Of a stretch of DNA of 64,000 nt, positions 18,308-27,611 are shown piece after piece. The stretch's first letter is position 1. The number at the start of each line of letters is the position of its first letter. Source of the stretch: an uncultured Collinsella sp. (lineage in GTDB: Bacteria > Actinomycetota > Coriobacteriia > Coriobacteriales > Coriobacteriaceae); assembly GCA_900542305.1 (NCBI GenBank), contig UQMU01000001.1, forward strand, positions 62,001 through 126,000, written 5' to 3'. Under the pieces are notes generated by a model. That model made no database searches. It was not told the DNA's origin and was given only the letters and a program-made list of their open reading frames with translations. The position numbers and the translations under genes are program-made.

Positions 18308-19555
18308 CTAGCTCCTCGTATATCTACGCAGCGCGATGGCGGCGTTGTGTCCGCCAAAGCCCAGATTGGTCGAAAGCGCCCAGGTAAGGTCGGCGCGAAC
18401 CGCTCGATTGGGAGTGTAATCAAGATCGCAGGCGGGATCGGGCGTGTGGTAGTTAATGGTCGGGGGCACCACGCCCTGCTCGAGCGCCATGGCGCAGGCC
18501 ATGACCTCGATGGCACCCGTAGCACCGATCATGTGGCCGGTCATCGACTTGGTCGACGAGACGTGCGCGGCGCGTGCCGCGTCCTCGCCGAGCGCACGCT
18601 TAATGCCCGCCGTCTCAGACGAATCGTTGAGCTTGGTCGAGGTGCCGTGAGCGTTGATGTAGAGACCCTCAGAAGGCTTAACGTCGCCCTCGGCCACCGC
18701 CAGCGATATCGCACGGGCGATACCTGCCGCGTCCGGGTCGGGACTCGTGATGTGGTAGGCGTCATCGGTGTTGCCGTAGCCCACGACCTCGGCATAAATG
18801 TGTGCACCGCGGGCCTGTGCGTGCTCCATGCCCTCGAGCACGAGCACACAGGCGCCTTCGCCCATCACAAAGCCGTCGCGGTCTGCATCGAACGGACGAC
18901 ATGCCGTCGACGGGTCAGGATTAGTGGTGAGAGCACGGCAGGACGTAAAGCCCGCAACCGCATCGGGGATAATTGCGGCCTCGGCGCCGCCAGCCAGAAT
19001 TGCATCGGCATAGCCGTGCTTGATGGCGCGGAACGCCTCGCCCACGGCATGGGCCGAGGTCGCGCACGCAGTCACCACGGGCAGGGTCGGGCCTTTTGCC
19101 TTGTGGCGGATCGCGATATTGCCCGACGCCATGTTGGGAATCATCATCGCAATCATATAGGGCGATGCACGGCGAGGCCCCCGATCGGCAATCGTGTGGA
19201 CGTTGTCGACGAGTGTCTGCATGCCGCCCGCGCCTGAACCCACGTAGACGCCCAGGCGCTCGCGATCGATGGCGCCCTCGACATCAAAGCCCGCATCGTG
19301 CATGGCCTCGTCCGAAGCCGCCATCGCAAACTGAACGCAGGGGTCCAGGTGCTTGGCGTCACGCTTGCCAAAGTACTCGTTGCCGTCAAAACCCTTGACC
19401 TCGGCTGCCACTTTGACGGCAAATGCATCGGTATCGAAGTGCGTGATCGGACCGATGCCACACGTTCCGGCACACATGGCCGCCCAAGTGGCAAGCGCGG
19501 TGTTGCCGAGCGGCGACACGGCACCGATACCGGTGATTGCAACTCTCTGTTCCAT
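18308..19555 (-). CDS. fabF: 3-oxoacyl-ACP synthase II
   Basis: This 415-residue elongating condensing enzyme shows the Cys-His-His triad: the nucleophile in TACATSAHAVGEAF, then NAHGTSTKLND and KSMTGHMIGATG. The start is set at MEQRVAITGIG, with GAGGAG at good spacing; an ATG one codon earlier is possible. As the only KAS II in the cluster it probably does all chain elongation. Confidence 0.96.
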   Translation of the reverse strand: MEQRVAITGIGAVSPLGNTALATWAAMCAGTCGIGPITHFDTDAFAVKVAAEVKGFDGNEYFGKRDAKHLDPCVQFAMAASDEAMHDAGFDVEGAIDRERLGVYVGSGAGGMQTLVDNVHTIADRGPRRASPYMIAMMIPNMASGNIAIRHKAKGPTLPVVTACATSAHAVGEAFRAIKHGYADAILAGGAEAAIIPDAVAGFTSCRALTTNPDPSTACRPFDADRDGFVMGEGACVLVLEGMEHAQARGAHIYAEVVGYGNTDDAYHITSPDPDAAGIARAISLAVAEGDVKPSEGLYINAHGTSTKLNDSSETAGIKRALGEDAARAAHVSSTKSMTGHMIGATGAIEVMACAMALEQGVVPPTINYHTPDPACDLDYTPNRAVRADLTWALSTNLGFGGHNAAIALRRYTRS

Positions 19556-19594
19556 CATGGTCTCCTCATCCAAGCCGCTTACCCGGCTTGCTTT

Positions 19595-20368
19595 CTACAT
19601 CGCCATTCCGCCGTCGACGCGTATGACTTCGCCCGTAATGTAAGCGGCCGCATCGCTCGCTAAAAAGCGCACCACACCGGCCACCTCCTCGGGCTGCGCC
19701 ATACGCTTTAGGGGAATCTGCTCCTCGCACGCCGCGCGCACCTTCTCCGAGAGCTTTGCCGTCATATCCGTCTCGACAAACCCGGGGGCAACCGCGTTCA
19801 CTCGAACGCCGCGGGGCGCAAGCTCGCGCGCCACCGCCTTGGTCAGGCCGATCACGCCCGCCTTGGAGGCAGCGTAGTTGGCCTGCCCGGCATTGCCCAT
19901 CAGGCCCACAACCGAGCTCATGTTGATGACGCAACCGCCGCGCTGGCGCATAAAGGTCTTGGTGAGCGCGCGCGTCGTATTGAACGTGCCCTTGAGATTG
20001 ACATCGAGCACGCGGTCGAAGGCATCGTCACCCATACGCATGAGCAGGCCGTCGCGCGTGATGCCGGCGTTGTTGACGAGCGCCCAAATGGAGCCAAAGT
20101 CGTTGAGGACCGTTTCCACGCACGCGTTGACGGCAGCGGGATCGGCCACGTCGCATTGATATGCGCGTGCCGTAGCGCCAGACGCCTCGCAGGCTTCGCA
20201 CGTCTCGCGCGCCGCATTGACGCTGCCGGCATAGACGGCGGCGATATCAAAGCCGTCTTCCGCCAGGCCCACGGCACAAGCGCGACCGATGCCGCGCGAG
20301 CCGCCCGTGACCAGCGCCACGCGGCGCGATCCGTCGCGCTCGAGCGCGCCGTTGTTCAAATTGCCCAT
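19595..20368 (-). CDS. fabG: 3-oxoacyl-ACP reductase
   Basis: This 257-residue short-chain dehydrogenase has TGGSRGIGRA for NADPH binding, NNAGITRD, and the Ser-Tyr-Lys set ending in YAASKAG. It reduces 3-oxoacyl-ACP after each condensation. An N-terminal extension of about 14 residues (MGNLNNGALERDGS) is longer than usual. GAAAGGAAC precedes the ATG. Confidence 0.95.
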   Translation of the reverse strand: MGNLNNGALERDGSRRVALVTGGSRGIGRACAVGLAEDGFDIAAVYAGSVNAARETCEACEASGATARAYQCDVADPAAVNACVETVLNDFGSIWALVNNAGITRDGLLMRMGDDAFDRVLDVNLKGTFNTTRALTKTFMRQRGGCVINMSSVVGLMGNAGQANYAASKAGVIGLTKAVARELAPRGVRVNAVAPGFVETDMTAKLSEKVRAACEEQIPLKRMAQPEEVAGVVRFLASDAAAYITGEVIRVDGGMAM

Positions 20369-20398
20369 GTCGTTCCTTTCGGGTTACAGCCCTGTGGG

Positions 20399-21325
20399 CT
20401 ATGCGAGCTCGTCGGCAATAGCTGCGACCTGTTCGGCCGTTTCGCACGAATGCACACGAACGTCGCTCAGCGTACGCTTGACCAGGCCCGACAGCGTTTT
20501 GCCAGGGCCGACCTCAATAAATGTGTCGATGCCTTGATCCTGCAGAGCATGCAGCGTGTCGACCCAGCGCACGGCATGGCTCACCTGGTTGGCCAGCACC
20601 TCCGATGCCGCCTGCGGATCGGCCGGATAGGGCGCCGCCGTCATATTTGCCATAACAGGAATGAGCAACGGGGACGGCGCGTGACCGGCATCGATATATG
20701 CAGCAAGGCCACAGGTCGCCTCGGCCATATAGGGGCTATGGAATGCACCCGACACCGCGACCTTCATGGCCCGGCCACCAGCCTCTTTTACCAGGACGTC
20801 GAGGGTCTGCAACGCATCGGGCGCTCCGGCCACAACCGTCTGCTGGGGGCTGTTGTAGTTGACCGGCCAGCAGTCCTCGCCTACCTGTTTTGCCAGGCCC
20901 TCAACTTGCGCCGCATCGAGCTTGATGACGGCGCGCATGCCGCCGGGGTGACGCTCAGCCGCCGTGGCCATAAGCGCCGCGCGCTCGCACACGAGCTCAA
21001 AGCCCGCTCGCGTATCAAATGCCCCCGCAAAGGTGAGCGCGGCGACCTCGCCCAGCGAGAATCCCGCACAGGCGGCAGGCACCACGCCGCGCTCGCGCAG
21101 GGCGGTAGCCGCTGCCAAGTCGTGCACGAACACGCAAGGCTGTGTGTTCTCGGTCTGCGAGAGTTCCTCCTTGGAGGCGCTCCGGCACTGCTCACTGGTT
21201 CCCGGACGCACCTCGTCGGCGATCGCAAACACCTCGGCAGCCGCCGGTGATGCCTCGATGAGGTCGACGCCCATCGCGGGATGCTGGGCACCCTGACCGG
21301 CAAACAGAAACGCTACGCTACCCAT
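20399..21325 (-). CDS. fabD: Malonyl-CoA:ACP transacylase
   Basis: This 308-residue enzyme loads malonyl units on ACP. FLFAGQGAQ at the N-terminus and the active-site Ser90 in GFSLGE are clear. The start at MGSVAFLF overlaps the fabK stop by 13 bases, with AAGGGTG upstream, so translation is coupled. The frame extends upstream inside fabK without similarity. Confidence 0.95.
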   Translation of the reverse strand: MGSVAFLFAGQGAQHPAMGVDLIEASPAAAEVFAIADEVRPGTSEQCRSASKEELSQTENTQPCVFVHDLAAATALRERGVVPAACAGFSLGEVAALTFAGAFDTRAGFELVCERAALMATAAERHPGGMRAVIKLDAAQVEGLAKQVGEDCWPVNYNSPQQTVVAGAPDALQTLDVLVKEAGGRAMKVAVSGAFHSPYMAEATCGLAAYIDAGHAPSPLLIPVMANMTAAPYPADPQAASEVLANQVSHAVRWVDTLHALQDQGIDTFIEVGPGKTLSGLVKRTLSDVRVHSCETAEQVAAIADELA

Positions 21326-22257
21326 GCGGACGCACCCTTCAGGACATGCTCGGCGCCATCGACCAGATCGTCGACGATTTCGCGTGCGCTCTGGCGTTCG
21401 TTGACCATGCCGGCAATCTGTCCGCACAAATACGAACCCTCTTCGTAATTACCGTCCTTTGCGGCTTTACGAAGCGCGCCCGTGCCCATGGCCCCAAGCT
21501 CCTCGGGGCTTGCGCCCGCCGCCTCGTTCTTGGCATACGCGTTGGTGAAGGGGCTCTTGAGGGCGCGAACCGGATGTCCCGTCGAGCGACCGGTCGCACG
21601 CGTCGACGTGTCGCCTGCCTTGAGCACCAGCTCTTTGTACTGTTCGGATACGGTGCACTCGTTTGCGACCAGAAAGCGTGTTCCCACCTGGACGCCGGCA
21701 GCGCCGAGCATAAAGGCGGCCGCCACACCGCGGCCATCGGCGATGCCGCCAGCCGCAACCACGGGAATATCGACCGCATCGACAACCTGCGGCACCAGCG
21801 CCATCGTCGAGGTCTCGCCAATATGGCCGCCTGATTCGGTGCCCTCGGCAACCACGGCAGTGGCTCCGCGACGCGCCACGAGACGCGCCAGCGCCACCGA
21901 AGCCACGACGGGAATAACCTTGACGCCCGCCTCGTTCCACGCCTTCATGTACTTGGTGGGATTGCCGGCGCCGGTCACCACAACGGGCACCCGCTCATCA
22001 ATCACCACTTGTGCGACCTCGTCGACAAACGGGCTCATGAGCATAACGTTGACGCCAAAGGGCTTATCCGTCTTGGCGCGCAGCTCGTGAATCTGATCGC
22101 GCAGCCAGTTTGCGTCGGCATTCATGGCCGCGATAATCCCTAAGCCGCCTGCCTCGGACACGGCAGATGCCAGCGAGGCATCGGCAATCCAGGCCATGCC
22201 ACCCTGGAACACGGGTTTTTCGATGCCGAGCAGATCGCAGAGAGGAGACTTGAGCAT
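21313..22257 (-). CDS. fabK: Enoyl-ACP reductase II (FMN-dependent)
   Basis: This 314-residue nitronate-monooxygenase-like TIM barrel contains VFQGGMAWIADASLA, EGTESGGHIGE and AAGGIADGRGVAA, all typical of FabK. It carries out the last step of each elongation cycle. FabK is not related to FabI, the usual triclosan and isoniazid-class target, so intrinsic triclosan tolerance is likely from family knowledge. The gene overlaps or abuts acpP and fabD. Confidence 0.95.
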   Translation of the reverse strand: MLKSPLCDLLGIEKPVFQGGMAWIADASLASAVSEAGGLGIIAAMNADANWLRDQIHELRAKTDKPFGVNVMLMSPFVDEVAQVVIDERVPVVVTGAGNPTKYMKAWNEAGVKVIPVVASVALARLVARRGATAVVAEGTESGGHIGETSTMALVPQVVDAVDIPVVAAGGIADGRGVAAAFMLGAAGVQVGTRFLVANECTVSEQYKELVLKAGDTSTRATGRSTGHPVRALKSPFTNAYAKNEAAGASPEELGAMGTGALRKAAKDGNYEEGSYLCGQIAGMVNERQSAREIVDDLVDGAEHVLKGASAWVA

Positions 22258-22259
22258 CA

Positions 22260-22496
22260 CTACTTCTCCAATGCCGCCTCGACCGTATCGACGAACTCGC
22301 CGACCGTCTTGGGGTTCTCCTCGGTATCGAGCTCAATGCCAAACTCGTCCTCGACGGCAACGAGGATCTCGACGGTACCCAGGCTGTCGAGGCCAATCTC
22401 CTCGAGCGTGGACTCGGGCTTCATCTCGACATCGTCAAGGCCAGCGGTCTCGCGGATAACGTCGCAAACGCGCTCGAAGGTCTTCTGATCTGCCAT
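22260..22496 (-). CDS. acpP: Acyl carrier protein
   Basis: This small acidic four-helix protein (78 residues) carries the phosphopantetheine site at Ser38 in GLDSLGTVEI. The start is MADQKTFERV, preceded by AGGAGAAC. It is placed between fabH and fabK, as in streptococci. Confidence 0.96.
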   Translation of the reverse strand: MADQKTFERVCDVIRETAGLDDVEMKPESTLEEIGLDSLGTVEILVAVEDEFGIELDTEENPKTVGEFVDTVEAALEK

Positions 22497-22548
22497 GGTA
22501 GTTCTCCTTTGTTTGTGCCCCAGGGGCGTTTTCATTTCCTATGTGCAA

Positions 22549-23508
22549 CTACTTCCAGCGAAGTAGATAGCCACCTACATCCAAGCCGGCGCCAAATCCA
22601 ACGAGGGCGATGGTGTCGTCCTCATTCAGTGCGTCGGTACGTGCCAGCCGGTCAAGCGCAAAGGGAATGCAGGCGCTCGAAATGTTGCCGGTCTCGCGTA
22701 GCGTTCGAACCACGCGCTCGTCTGGCACGCCGAGACGCTTGACCGCCTGACTCAGGATTCGTTCGTTAGCCTGATGGAATACAAAATGATCGATGTCTTC
22801 GACCGAAATGCCCGCATCGCTCGCAAGCTTATGGACCGTGTCGCAGATGGCGTTGACGCCGAACTTGAACACGCGGCGACCATTCATGGACAGCACGCTC
22901 GCGCTATCTGCGGAGTCCTTAAACGGCGAGGTGCCGACCAGACCGGGAACGCGCAACGTCTCGGCGTCGGGCGCTGTCGAAAGCTCAACGGCAAGAGGGT
23001 TGTCTCCCCTAGCCCCTATGACCGCAGCACCCGCGCCATCGCCAAAGAGCACGCACGTGGCACGGTCGGTCCAATCGAGCGCGCGCGTCATCTGCTCGGC
23101 GGCAACGACCAGCACGTGCTTGGCGCGACCGCGGGCGATATAACCCTCGGCGACATCGAGCGCAAATACGAAGCCGGCACAAGCCGCCGAAACGTCGAAG
23201 GCAGGACATGTGGCACCCAGGCGCTCAGCAACGGCGCACGCTTCGGCAGGAACGAGGTGATCGCCCGTCGTCGTCGAACAGACGATAAGATCCAGCTGGC
23301 TTGCGTCGATTCCGGACGTCTGGAGCGCTTGCTCGCTCGCTGCCACGGCAAGGTCGTCGAGTGACTCAGTGGTGCAGACGTGGCGGCTCTTGATACCGGT
23401 GCGGGTAAAAATCCACTCATCCGAGGTATCGAGGAACTCGGACAGCTCGTCATTGGAAACACTGCGCGTAGGAAGCGCCGAGCCTGTTCCAAGAATCGTG
23501 AAACCCAT
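22549..23508 (-). CDS. fabH: 3-oxoacyl-ACP synthase III
   Basis: This 319-residue initiating condensing enzyme has its active-site Cys at 110 (DVSAACAGF), then HQANERI with the catalytic His, and ETGNISS with the Asn. It joins an acyl-CoA primer to malonyl-ACP. It is the first gene of the fab operon: AGGAGG precedes the ATG, and the promoter and operator-like repeats lie in the gap to birA. Confidence 0.96.
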   Translation of the reverse strand: MGFTILGTGSALPTRSVSNDELSEFLDTSDEWIFTRTGIKSRHVCTTESLDDLAVAASEQALQTSGIDASQLDLIVCSTTTGDHLVPAEACAVAERLGATCPAFDVSAACAGFVFALDVAEGYIARGRAKHVLVVAAEQMTRALDWTDRATCVLFGDGAGAAVIGARGDNPLAVELSTAPDAETLRVPGLVGTSPFKDSADSASVLSMNGRRVFKFGVNAICDTVHKLASDAGISVEDIDHFVFHQANERILSQAVKRLGVPDERVVRTLRETGNISSACIPFALDRLARTDALNEDDTIALVGFGAGLDVGGYLLRWK

Positions 23509-23526
23509 CACTAACCTCCTTTGAGT

Positions 23527-23590
23527 TGTTGACGTGTTTACATCGACCAAGAGAGGATAGCGCATTTCAGTCGTTGTTGACGTGTTAACA
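23527..23590 (-). promoter_or_regulatory. fab operon promoter with two palindromic operator-like sites
   Basis: Two near-identical 16-base imperfect palindromes occur at 23527-23542 and 23575-23590: TGTTGACGTGTTTACA and TGTTGACGTGTTAACA. They are 48 bases apart and sit inside a longer 19-base direct repeat. Between them on the minus strand is a TATCCT -10 (23554-23559), so one site covers the -35 area and the other lies just after the start point. This is the classic layout for a repressor of fabH. No fabT or fapR gene is seen in the window. Confidence 0.65.
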
Positions 23591-23684
23591 TTAAATTGTC
23601 CAAATGCGACAAAGGCTTCACATTGTGTCTGTCTCTCGACACCATTGCGTTATTCACTTATTCATTAAGGAGGTAGCAGCCGCT

Positions 23685-24461
23685 ATGGATGCCCAATTAA
23701 CGATAGTCGACGTAACTGGATCGACCAACGATGACCTGCTCGAAGCAGGAAAACAAGGAGCGCCGCACGGCACAGGACTTGCCGCCCGGGCTCAGACAGC
23801 AGGACGCGGCCGGCGCGGCCACAAGTGGGATTCAACCGCCGGCAACCTATTGCTTTCGATTGTCCTGCGTCCACATGTTGATCCCGCAAAGTACTCTGGT
23901 CTTGCCGCCGTCAGCGGCCTAGCGGTGCTCGAGGCGCTCGAAAAGCAGGGTCTTGCAAACGAGATTGGCCTCAAATGGCCCAACGACCTGGTCGCACGAG
24001 GGCGCAAACTCGGCGGCATTCTGGTCGAAGCCGCGCGCGATAACGAAGGCAAACCTTTTGCCGTCTGCGGCATTGGCGTCAATGTGAACTATGTGCCTTC
24101 GGAGGTTCCCGATGGCGGCCTGCCGGCAATCGGTCTCTCGGATCTCAACGAGAACGTTCCCTCCGTCGATGTGCTCCTCGATGAGGTCTATCACGCAGTT
24201 ATAGACGCTGTAGATGCGTGGGCAGATCTGCTCAACGCCATGGAAGAAGACGCCGGACCGCTCGCGCCCGTCCACGGCGAATACATCGGTCATCTCAATT
24301 GGATTGGGGATCACGTTATCGCCCGTTCCCCCGCTGGGGACGAGCTGGCGCGAGGCATCTTTAAAACCGTCGATGACTTTGGTCGCGCGTGCATCGAGAC
24401 CGAAGACGACTTGCGATCCTTCCATTTTGAGGAGGCATCGCTGCGCCCCCTGAGCGAATAG
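23685..24461 (+). CDS. birA: Biotin--[acetyl-CoA-carboxylase] ligase
   Basis: The 258-residue product has the biotin ligase core: GRGRRGHKWDS for biotinyl-AMP, LKWPNDL, and GGILVEA, followed by a C-terminal SH3-like domain. The N-terminal DNA-binding domain of bifunctional BirA is missing, so it should be a monofunctional (class I) ligase. The start ATG has AGGAGG ten bases upstream. It is divergent from the fab operon that encodes its substrate AccB, and a shared control region is likely. Confidence 0.93.
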   Translation: MDAQLTIVDVTGSTNDDLLEAGKQGAPHGTGLAARAQTAGRGRRGHKWDSTAGNLLLSIVLRPHVDPAKYSGLAAVSGLAVLEALEKQGLANEIGLKWPNDLVARGRKLGGILVEAARDNEGKPFAVCGIGVNVNYVPSEVPDGGLPAIGLSDLNENVPSVDVLLDEVYHAVIDAVDAWADLLNAMEEDAGPLAPVHGEYIGHLNWIGDHVIARSPAGDELARGIFKTVDDFGRACIETEDDLRSFHFEEASLRPLSE

Positions 24462-24522
24462 GACGCCGAAGCCACCCGCTCGGCAGCATTGCCCGGCTGT
24501 CCAAACCATAATTCAAAACAAA

Positions 24523-24555
24523 AGAGCCCCGCTACCGTAATGGCAGCGGGGCTCT
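24523..24555. terminator. Bidirectional terminator between birA and rpsJ
   Basis: AGAGCCCCGCT pairs perfectly with AGCGGGGCTCT. It lies between the convergent ends of birA and rpsJ, with A-rich flanks on the left that give a T-run for the minus-strand str operon. Confidence 0.88.
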
Positions 24556-24576
24556 GAAAGCTATGAGCGATATCGC

Positions 24577-24885
24577 TTAGAGCTTGATGTCGATGTCGAC
24601 GCCAGCGGGGAGGTCGAGACGCATGAGCGAATCAACGGTGCCCGAGGTGGGGTCGAGGATGTCGATGAGGCGCTTGTGGGTGCGCATCTCGAACTGCTCA
24701 CGGGAGTCCTTGTTCACGTGCGGCGAGCGGATAACCGTGTACAGGTTGCGCTCGGTGGGCAGGGGGACAGGACCGGAAACGCGAGCGCCGGTCTTCTGAG
24801 CGGTCTCGACGATGAGCTTCGCGGACTGATCGACGACCTCGTGATCATAGCCCTTGAGGCGAATGCGGATCTTCTGGGTAGCCAA
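24577..24885 (-). CDS. rpsJ: 30S ribosomal protein S10
   Basis: The 102-residue product is a full S10 (KIRIRLKGYDHEVVDQSA, then GPVPLPTERNLYTVIRSPHVNKDSR split over two conserved segments), which also acts as NusE. It uses a TTG start with GGAGG six bases upstream. It lies directly after fusA and is followed by a terminator, so S10 is cut off from the rplC block it normally heads. Confidence 0.96.
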   Translation of the reverse strand: MATQKIRIRLKGYDHEVVDQSAKLIVETAQKTGARVSGPVPLPTERNLYTVIRSPHVNKDSREQFEMRTHKRLIDILDPTSGTVDSLMRLDLPAGVDIDIKL

Positions 24886-24945
24886 CTTAAACCTCCAAAG
24901 AGTGCGAGAGATGTTCTCGCGGATTACGTAACAGGGAGCTCGAAC

Positions 24946-27045
24946 TTAGGCGTTCTTGCTCATGACCTCGTCCACGATGGACTTGGGCGCGGGCTCATAA
25001 GAGTCGAACTGCATCGTGTAGGATGCACGGCCCTGGGTCTGGGAGCGAAGGTCGGTAGCGTAACCGAACATCTCGCCCAGCGGCACCTTGGCACGGATGA
25101 GCTTGCTGTTCTTGCGATCCTCCATGCCCTCGATCTTGCCGCGGCGACCGGAGAGGTTGCCCATAACGTCGCCCATGTACTGCTCGGGGGTCTCGACCTC
25201 GACAGCCATAATCGGCTCGAGCAGCTGCGGATCGGACTTCTTGAGGGCGTCCTTGATAGCCATGGAACCGGCGATCTTGAAGGCGGCCTCGGAGGAGTCG
25301 ACCTCGTGGTAAGAACCGTCGAACAGGGTGACCTTGACGTCGAGGACCGGGAAGCCGGCGATAACACCGGTGTTCAGGGCCTCCTGGATGCCCTTGTCGA
25401 TGGACGGGATGTACTCCTTGGGCACGACGCCGCCGACGATAGCATTGACGAACTCGTAGCCGAAGCCCTCCTCCATCTTCTCGAGCTTGATGACGGCGTG
25501 GCCGTACTGACCGCGACCACCGGACTGACGGACGAACTTGCCCTCAGCCTTCTCGACGTCGTGACCAGCGGTCTCACGGTAGGCAACCTGGGGCTTACCA
25601 ACGTTAGCGTCAACCTTGAACTCACGGAGCAGACGGTCGACGATGATCTCGAGGTGCAGCTCGCCCATGCCGGCGATGATGGTCTGGCCGGTCTCGTGGT
25701 TGGTGGACACCTGGAAGGTCGGGTCCTCCTCGGCGAGCTTGGTCAGAGCCAGGGACATCTTGTCCTGCTCGGCCTTGGTCTTGGGCTCGATGGCAACGTC
25801 GATAACGGGCTTAGCGAACTCGATCTTCTCGAGGACGATCTCCTTGCCCTCGGCGCACAGGGTGTCACCGGTGGTGGAGTTCTTGAAGCCGACGCAAGCG
25901 ACGATGTCGCCGGCAGCAGCGTCGTCACGGTCGATACGCTCGGCAGCGTTCATCTCGAGGATGCGGCCGAGGCGCTCGCGCTGACCGTTGGAAGCGTTGA
26001 CAACATAGGAGCCGGACTCGGCGCGGCCGGAGTAAACGCGGACGTAGGTGAGCTTACCGACGAACGGGTCGGTCATGATCTTGAAGACCAGGCCGGAGAA
26101 GGGCTCGTCGAAGGAAGGATGACGCTCGATCTCCTCGCCGGTGTCCGGATCGGTACCGGTAACGGCCTCGACGTCGAGCGGGCTGGGCAGGTAGTCGACG
26201 ACAGCGTCGAGCAGCTCCTGGACGCCCTTGTTCTTGTAGGCGGAGCCCACGAAGACGAGGTTGAGCTCGTTGGCCAGAACGCCCTTGCGCAGAGCAGCCT
26301 TGAGCTCCTCGACGGTGAAGTCCTCCTCCATGAGGATCTTCTCCATGAGCTCGTCGTCAAAGCTGGCAGCAGCGTCGAGAAGCTCCTCGCGCTTGGTGGC
26401 AGCGATGTCGGCGAACTCAGCCGGGATCTCGTCCATCGGCTCGGGGTAGGTCATGCCCTTGTCGTCGGCCTTGAAGTCCCATGCGGTCATGGTGACGAGG
26501 TCGATGACGCCCCAGAAGTTGTCCTCGGCGCCCATCGGGACCTGAGCGGCCACGGCGTTAGCGTCGAGACGATCCTTCATGGTCTCGATAGCGTTGAAGA
26601 AGTCAGCGCCCACGCGGTCATACTTGTTGATGAAGGCGATGCGGGGGACGTTGAAGGTGGAAGCCTGACGCCAAACGGTCTCAGACTGGGGCTGAACGCC
26701 GGCAACGGCGTCGAAGACGGCGACAGCGCCATCGAGGACGCGCAGGCAGCGCTCGACCTCGGCGGTGAAGTCAACGTGGCCCGGGGTGTCGATGATCTGG
26801 ATGCGGTAGTCCTTACCGTCCTTGTTCCAGAAGCACGTGGTAGCAGCGGAGGTAATGGTTACGCCGCGCTCCTGCTCCTGAACCATCCAGTCCATGGTGG
26901 CAGCGCCCTCATGGACCTCACCGATCTTGTGGGTCTTACCGGTGTAGTAAAGAATACGCTCGGTCGTGGTGGTCTTACCGGCATCGATGTGGGCCATGAT
27001 GCCGATGTTACGGGTATCGGAAAGCTTGTACTTAGGCTTAGCCAT
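24946..27045 (-). CDS. fusA: Elongation factor G
   Basis: This 699-residue translocase has GTPase motifs at the N-terminus (AHIDAGKTTTTERI, DTPGHVDF, NKYD). Domain II follows, then domains III-V with QSGGRGQYGHAVI. Length and order are normal. It sits 19 bases after rpsG. The usual next gene, tuf, is not here; rpsJ follows. Confidence 0.97.
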   Translation of the reverse strand: MAKPKYKLSDTRNIGIMAHIDAGKTTTTERILYYTGKTHKIGEVHEGAATMDWMVQEQERGVTITSAATTCFWNKDGKDYRIQIIDTPGHVDFTAEVERCLRVLDGAVAVFDAVAGVQPQSETVWRQASTFNVPRIAFINKYDRVGADFFNAIETMKDRLDANAVAAQVPMGAEDNFWGVIDLVTMTAWDFKADDKGMTYPEPMDEIPAEFADIAATKREELLDAAASFDDELMEKILMEEDFTVEELKAALRKGVLANELNLVFVGSAYKNKGVQELLDAVVDYLPSPLDVEAVTGTDPDTGEEIERHPSFDEPFSGLVFKIMTDPFVGKLTYVRVYSGRAESGSYVVNASNGQRERLGRILEMNAAERIDRDDAAAGDIVACVGFKNSTTGDTLCAEGKEIVLEKIEFAKPVIDVAIEPKTKAEQDKMSLALTKLAEEDPTFQVSTNHETGQTIIAGMGELHLEIIVDRLLREFKVDANVGKPQVAYRETAGHDVEKAEGKFVRQSGGRGQYGHAVIKLEKMEEGFGYEFVNAIVGGVVPKEYIPSIDKGIQEALNTGVIAGFPVLDVKVTLFDGSYHEVDSSEAAFKIAGSMAIKDALKKSDPQLLEPIMAVEVETPEQYMGDVMGNLSGRRGKIEGMEDRKNSKLIRAKVPLGEMFGYATDLRSQTQGRASYTMQFDSYEPAPKSIVDEVMSKNA

Positions 27046-27064
27046 GTTAGTTCCTTACCTTAAC

Positions 27065-27538
27065 TTACCAACGATAGTGAGAGAACGCGCGGTTGGCCTC
27101 GGCCATCTTGAAGACGTCCTCACGCTTCTTGACGGAAGCGCCCAGGCCGTTGGAAGCGTCGAGGATCTCGTTGGCGAGACGCTCGGCCATGGTCTTCTCC
27201 TTGCGAGCGCGGGAGAAGTTGACGATCCAGCGGATACCCAGAGCGGTGGAACGACGGGAGTTGACCTCCATCGGGACCTGATAGGTAGCGCCACCGACAC
27301 GCTTGGGCTTAACCTCGAGCGTGGGCTTGACGTTGTCCATAGCCTTCTTGAAGGTAGCGAGAGCGTCGCCACCCTCGGACTTCTCGGCAACGATCTCGAA
27401 AGCGGTGTAAACGATGCGCTCAGCGGTGGCCTTCTTGCCGTCAAGAAGGACCTTGTTGATGAGCTGAGTCACCAGGCGGTTGTTGTAAACGGCGTCAGGC
27501 TGAACCTCACGACGATTAGCTGCTGCACGACGCGGCAT
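27065..27538 (-). CDS. rpsG: 30S ribosomal protein S7
   Basis: The 157-residue S7 is complete, with MPRRAAANRREVQPDAVYNN and the conserved KRVGGATYQVPMEV. S7 nucleates assembly of the small-subunit head and in E. coli represses this operon. It lies 73 bases after rpsL, and the ATG has AAGGAGATTTC upstream. Confidence 0.97.
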   Translation of the reverse strand: MPRRAAANRREVQPDAVYNNRLVTQLINKVLLDGKKATAERIVYTAFEIVAEKSEGGDALATFKKAMDNVKPTLEVKPKRVGGATYQVPMEVNSRRSTALGIRWIVNFSRARKEKTMAERLANEILDASNGLGASVKKREDVFKMAEANRAFSHYRW

Positions 27539-27611
27539 GTGAAATCTCCTTAAGTGTCTACCGTGCGGCGCTTAGGCGGCACACGGCGAAAGTATCAAAA
27601 CGTTATCTGGC

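Noticed and set aside
24676..27063. A 795-codon plus-strand frame opposite fusA and rpsJ
   Set aside because: Same shadow effect; repetitive Leu/Val/Gly/Asp composition and no homology.
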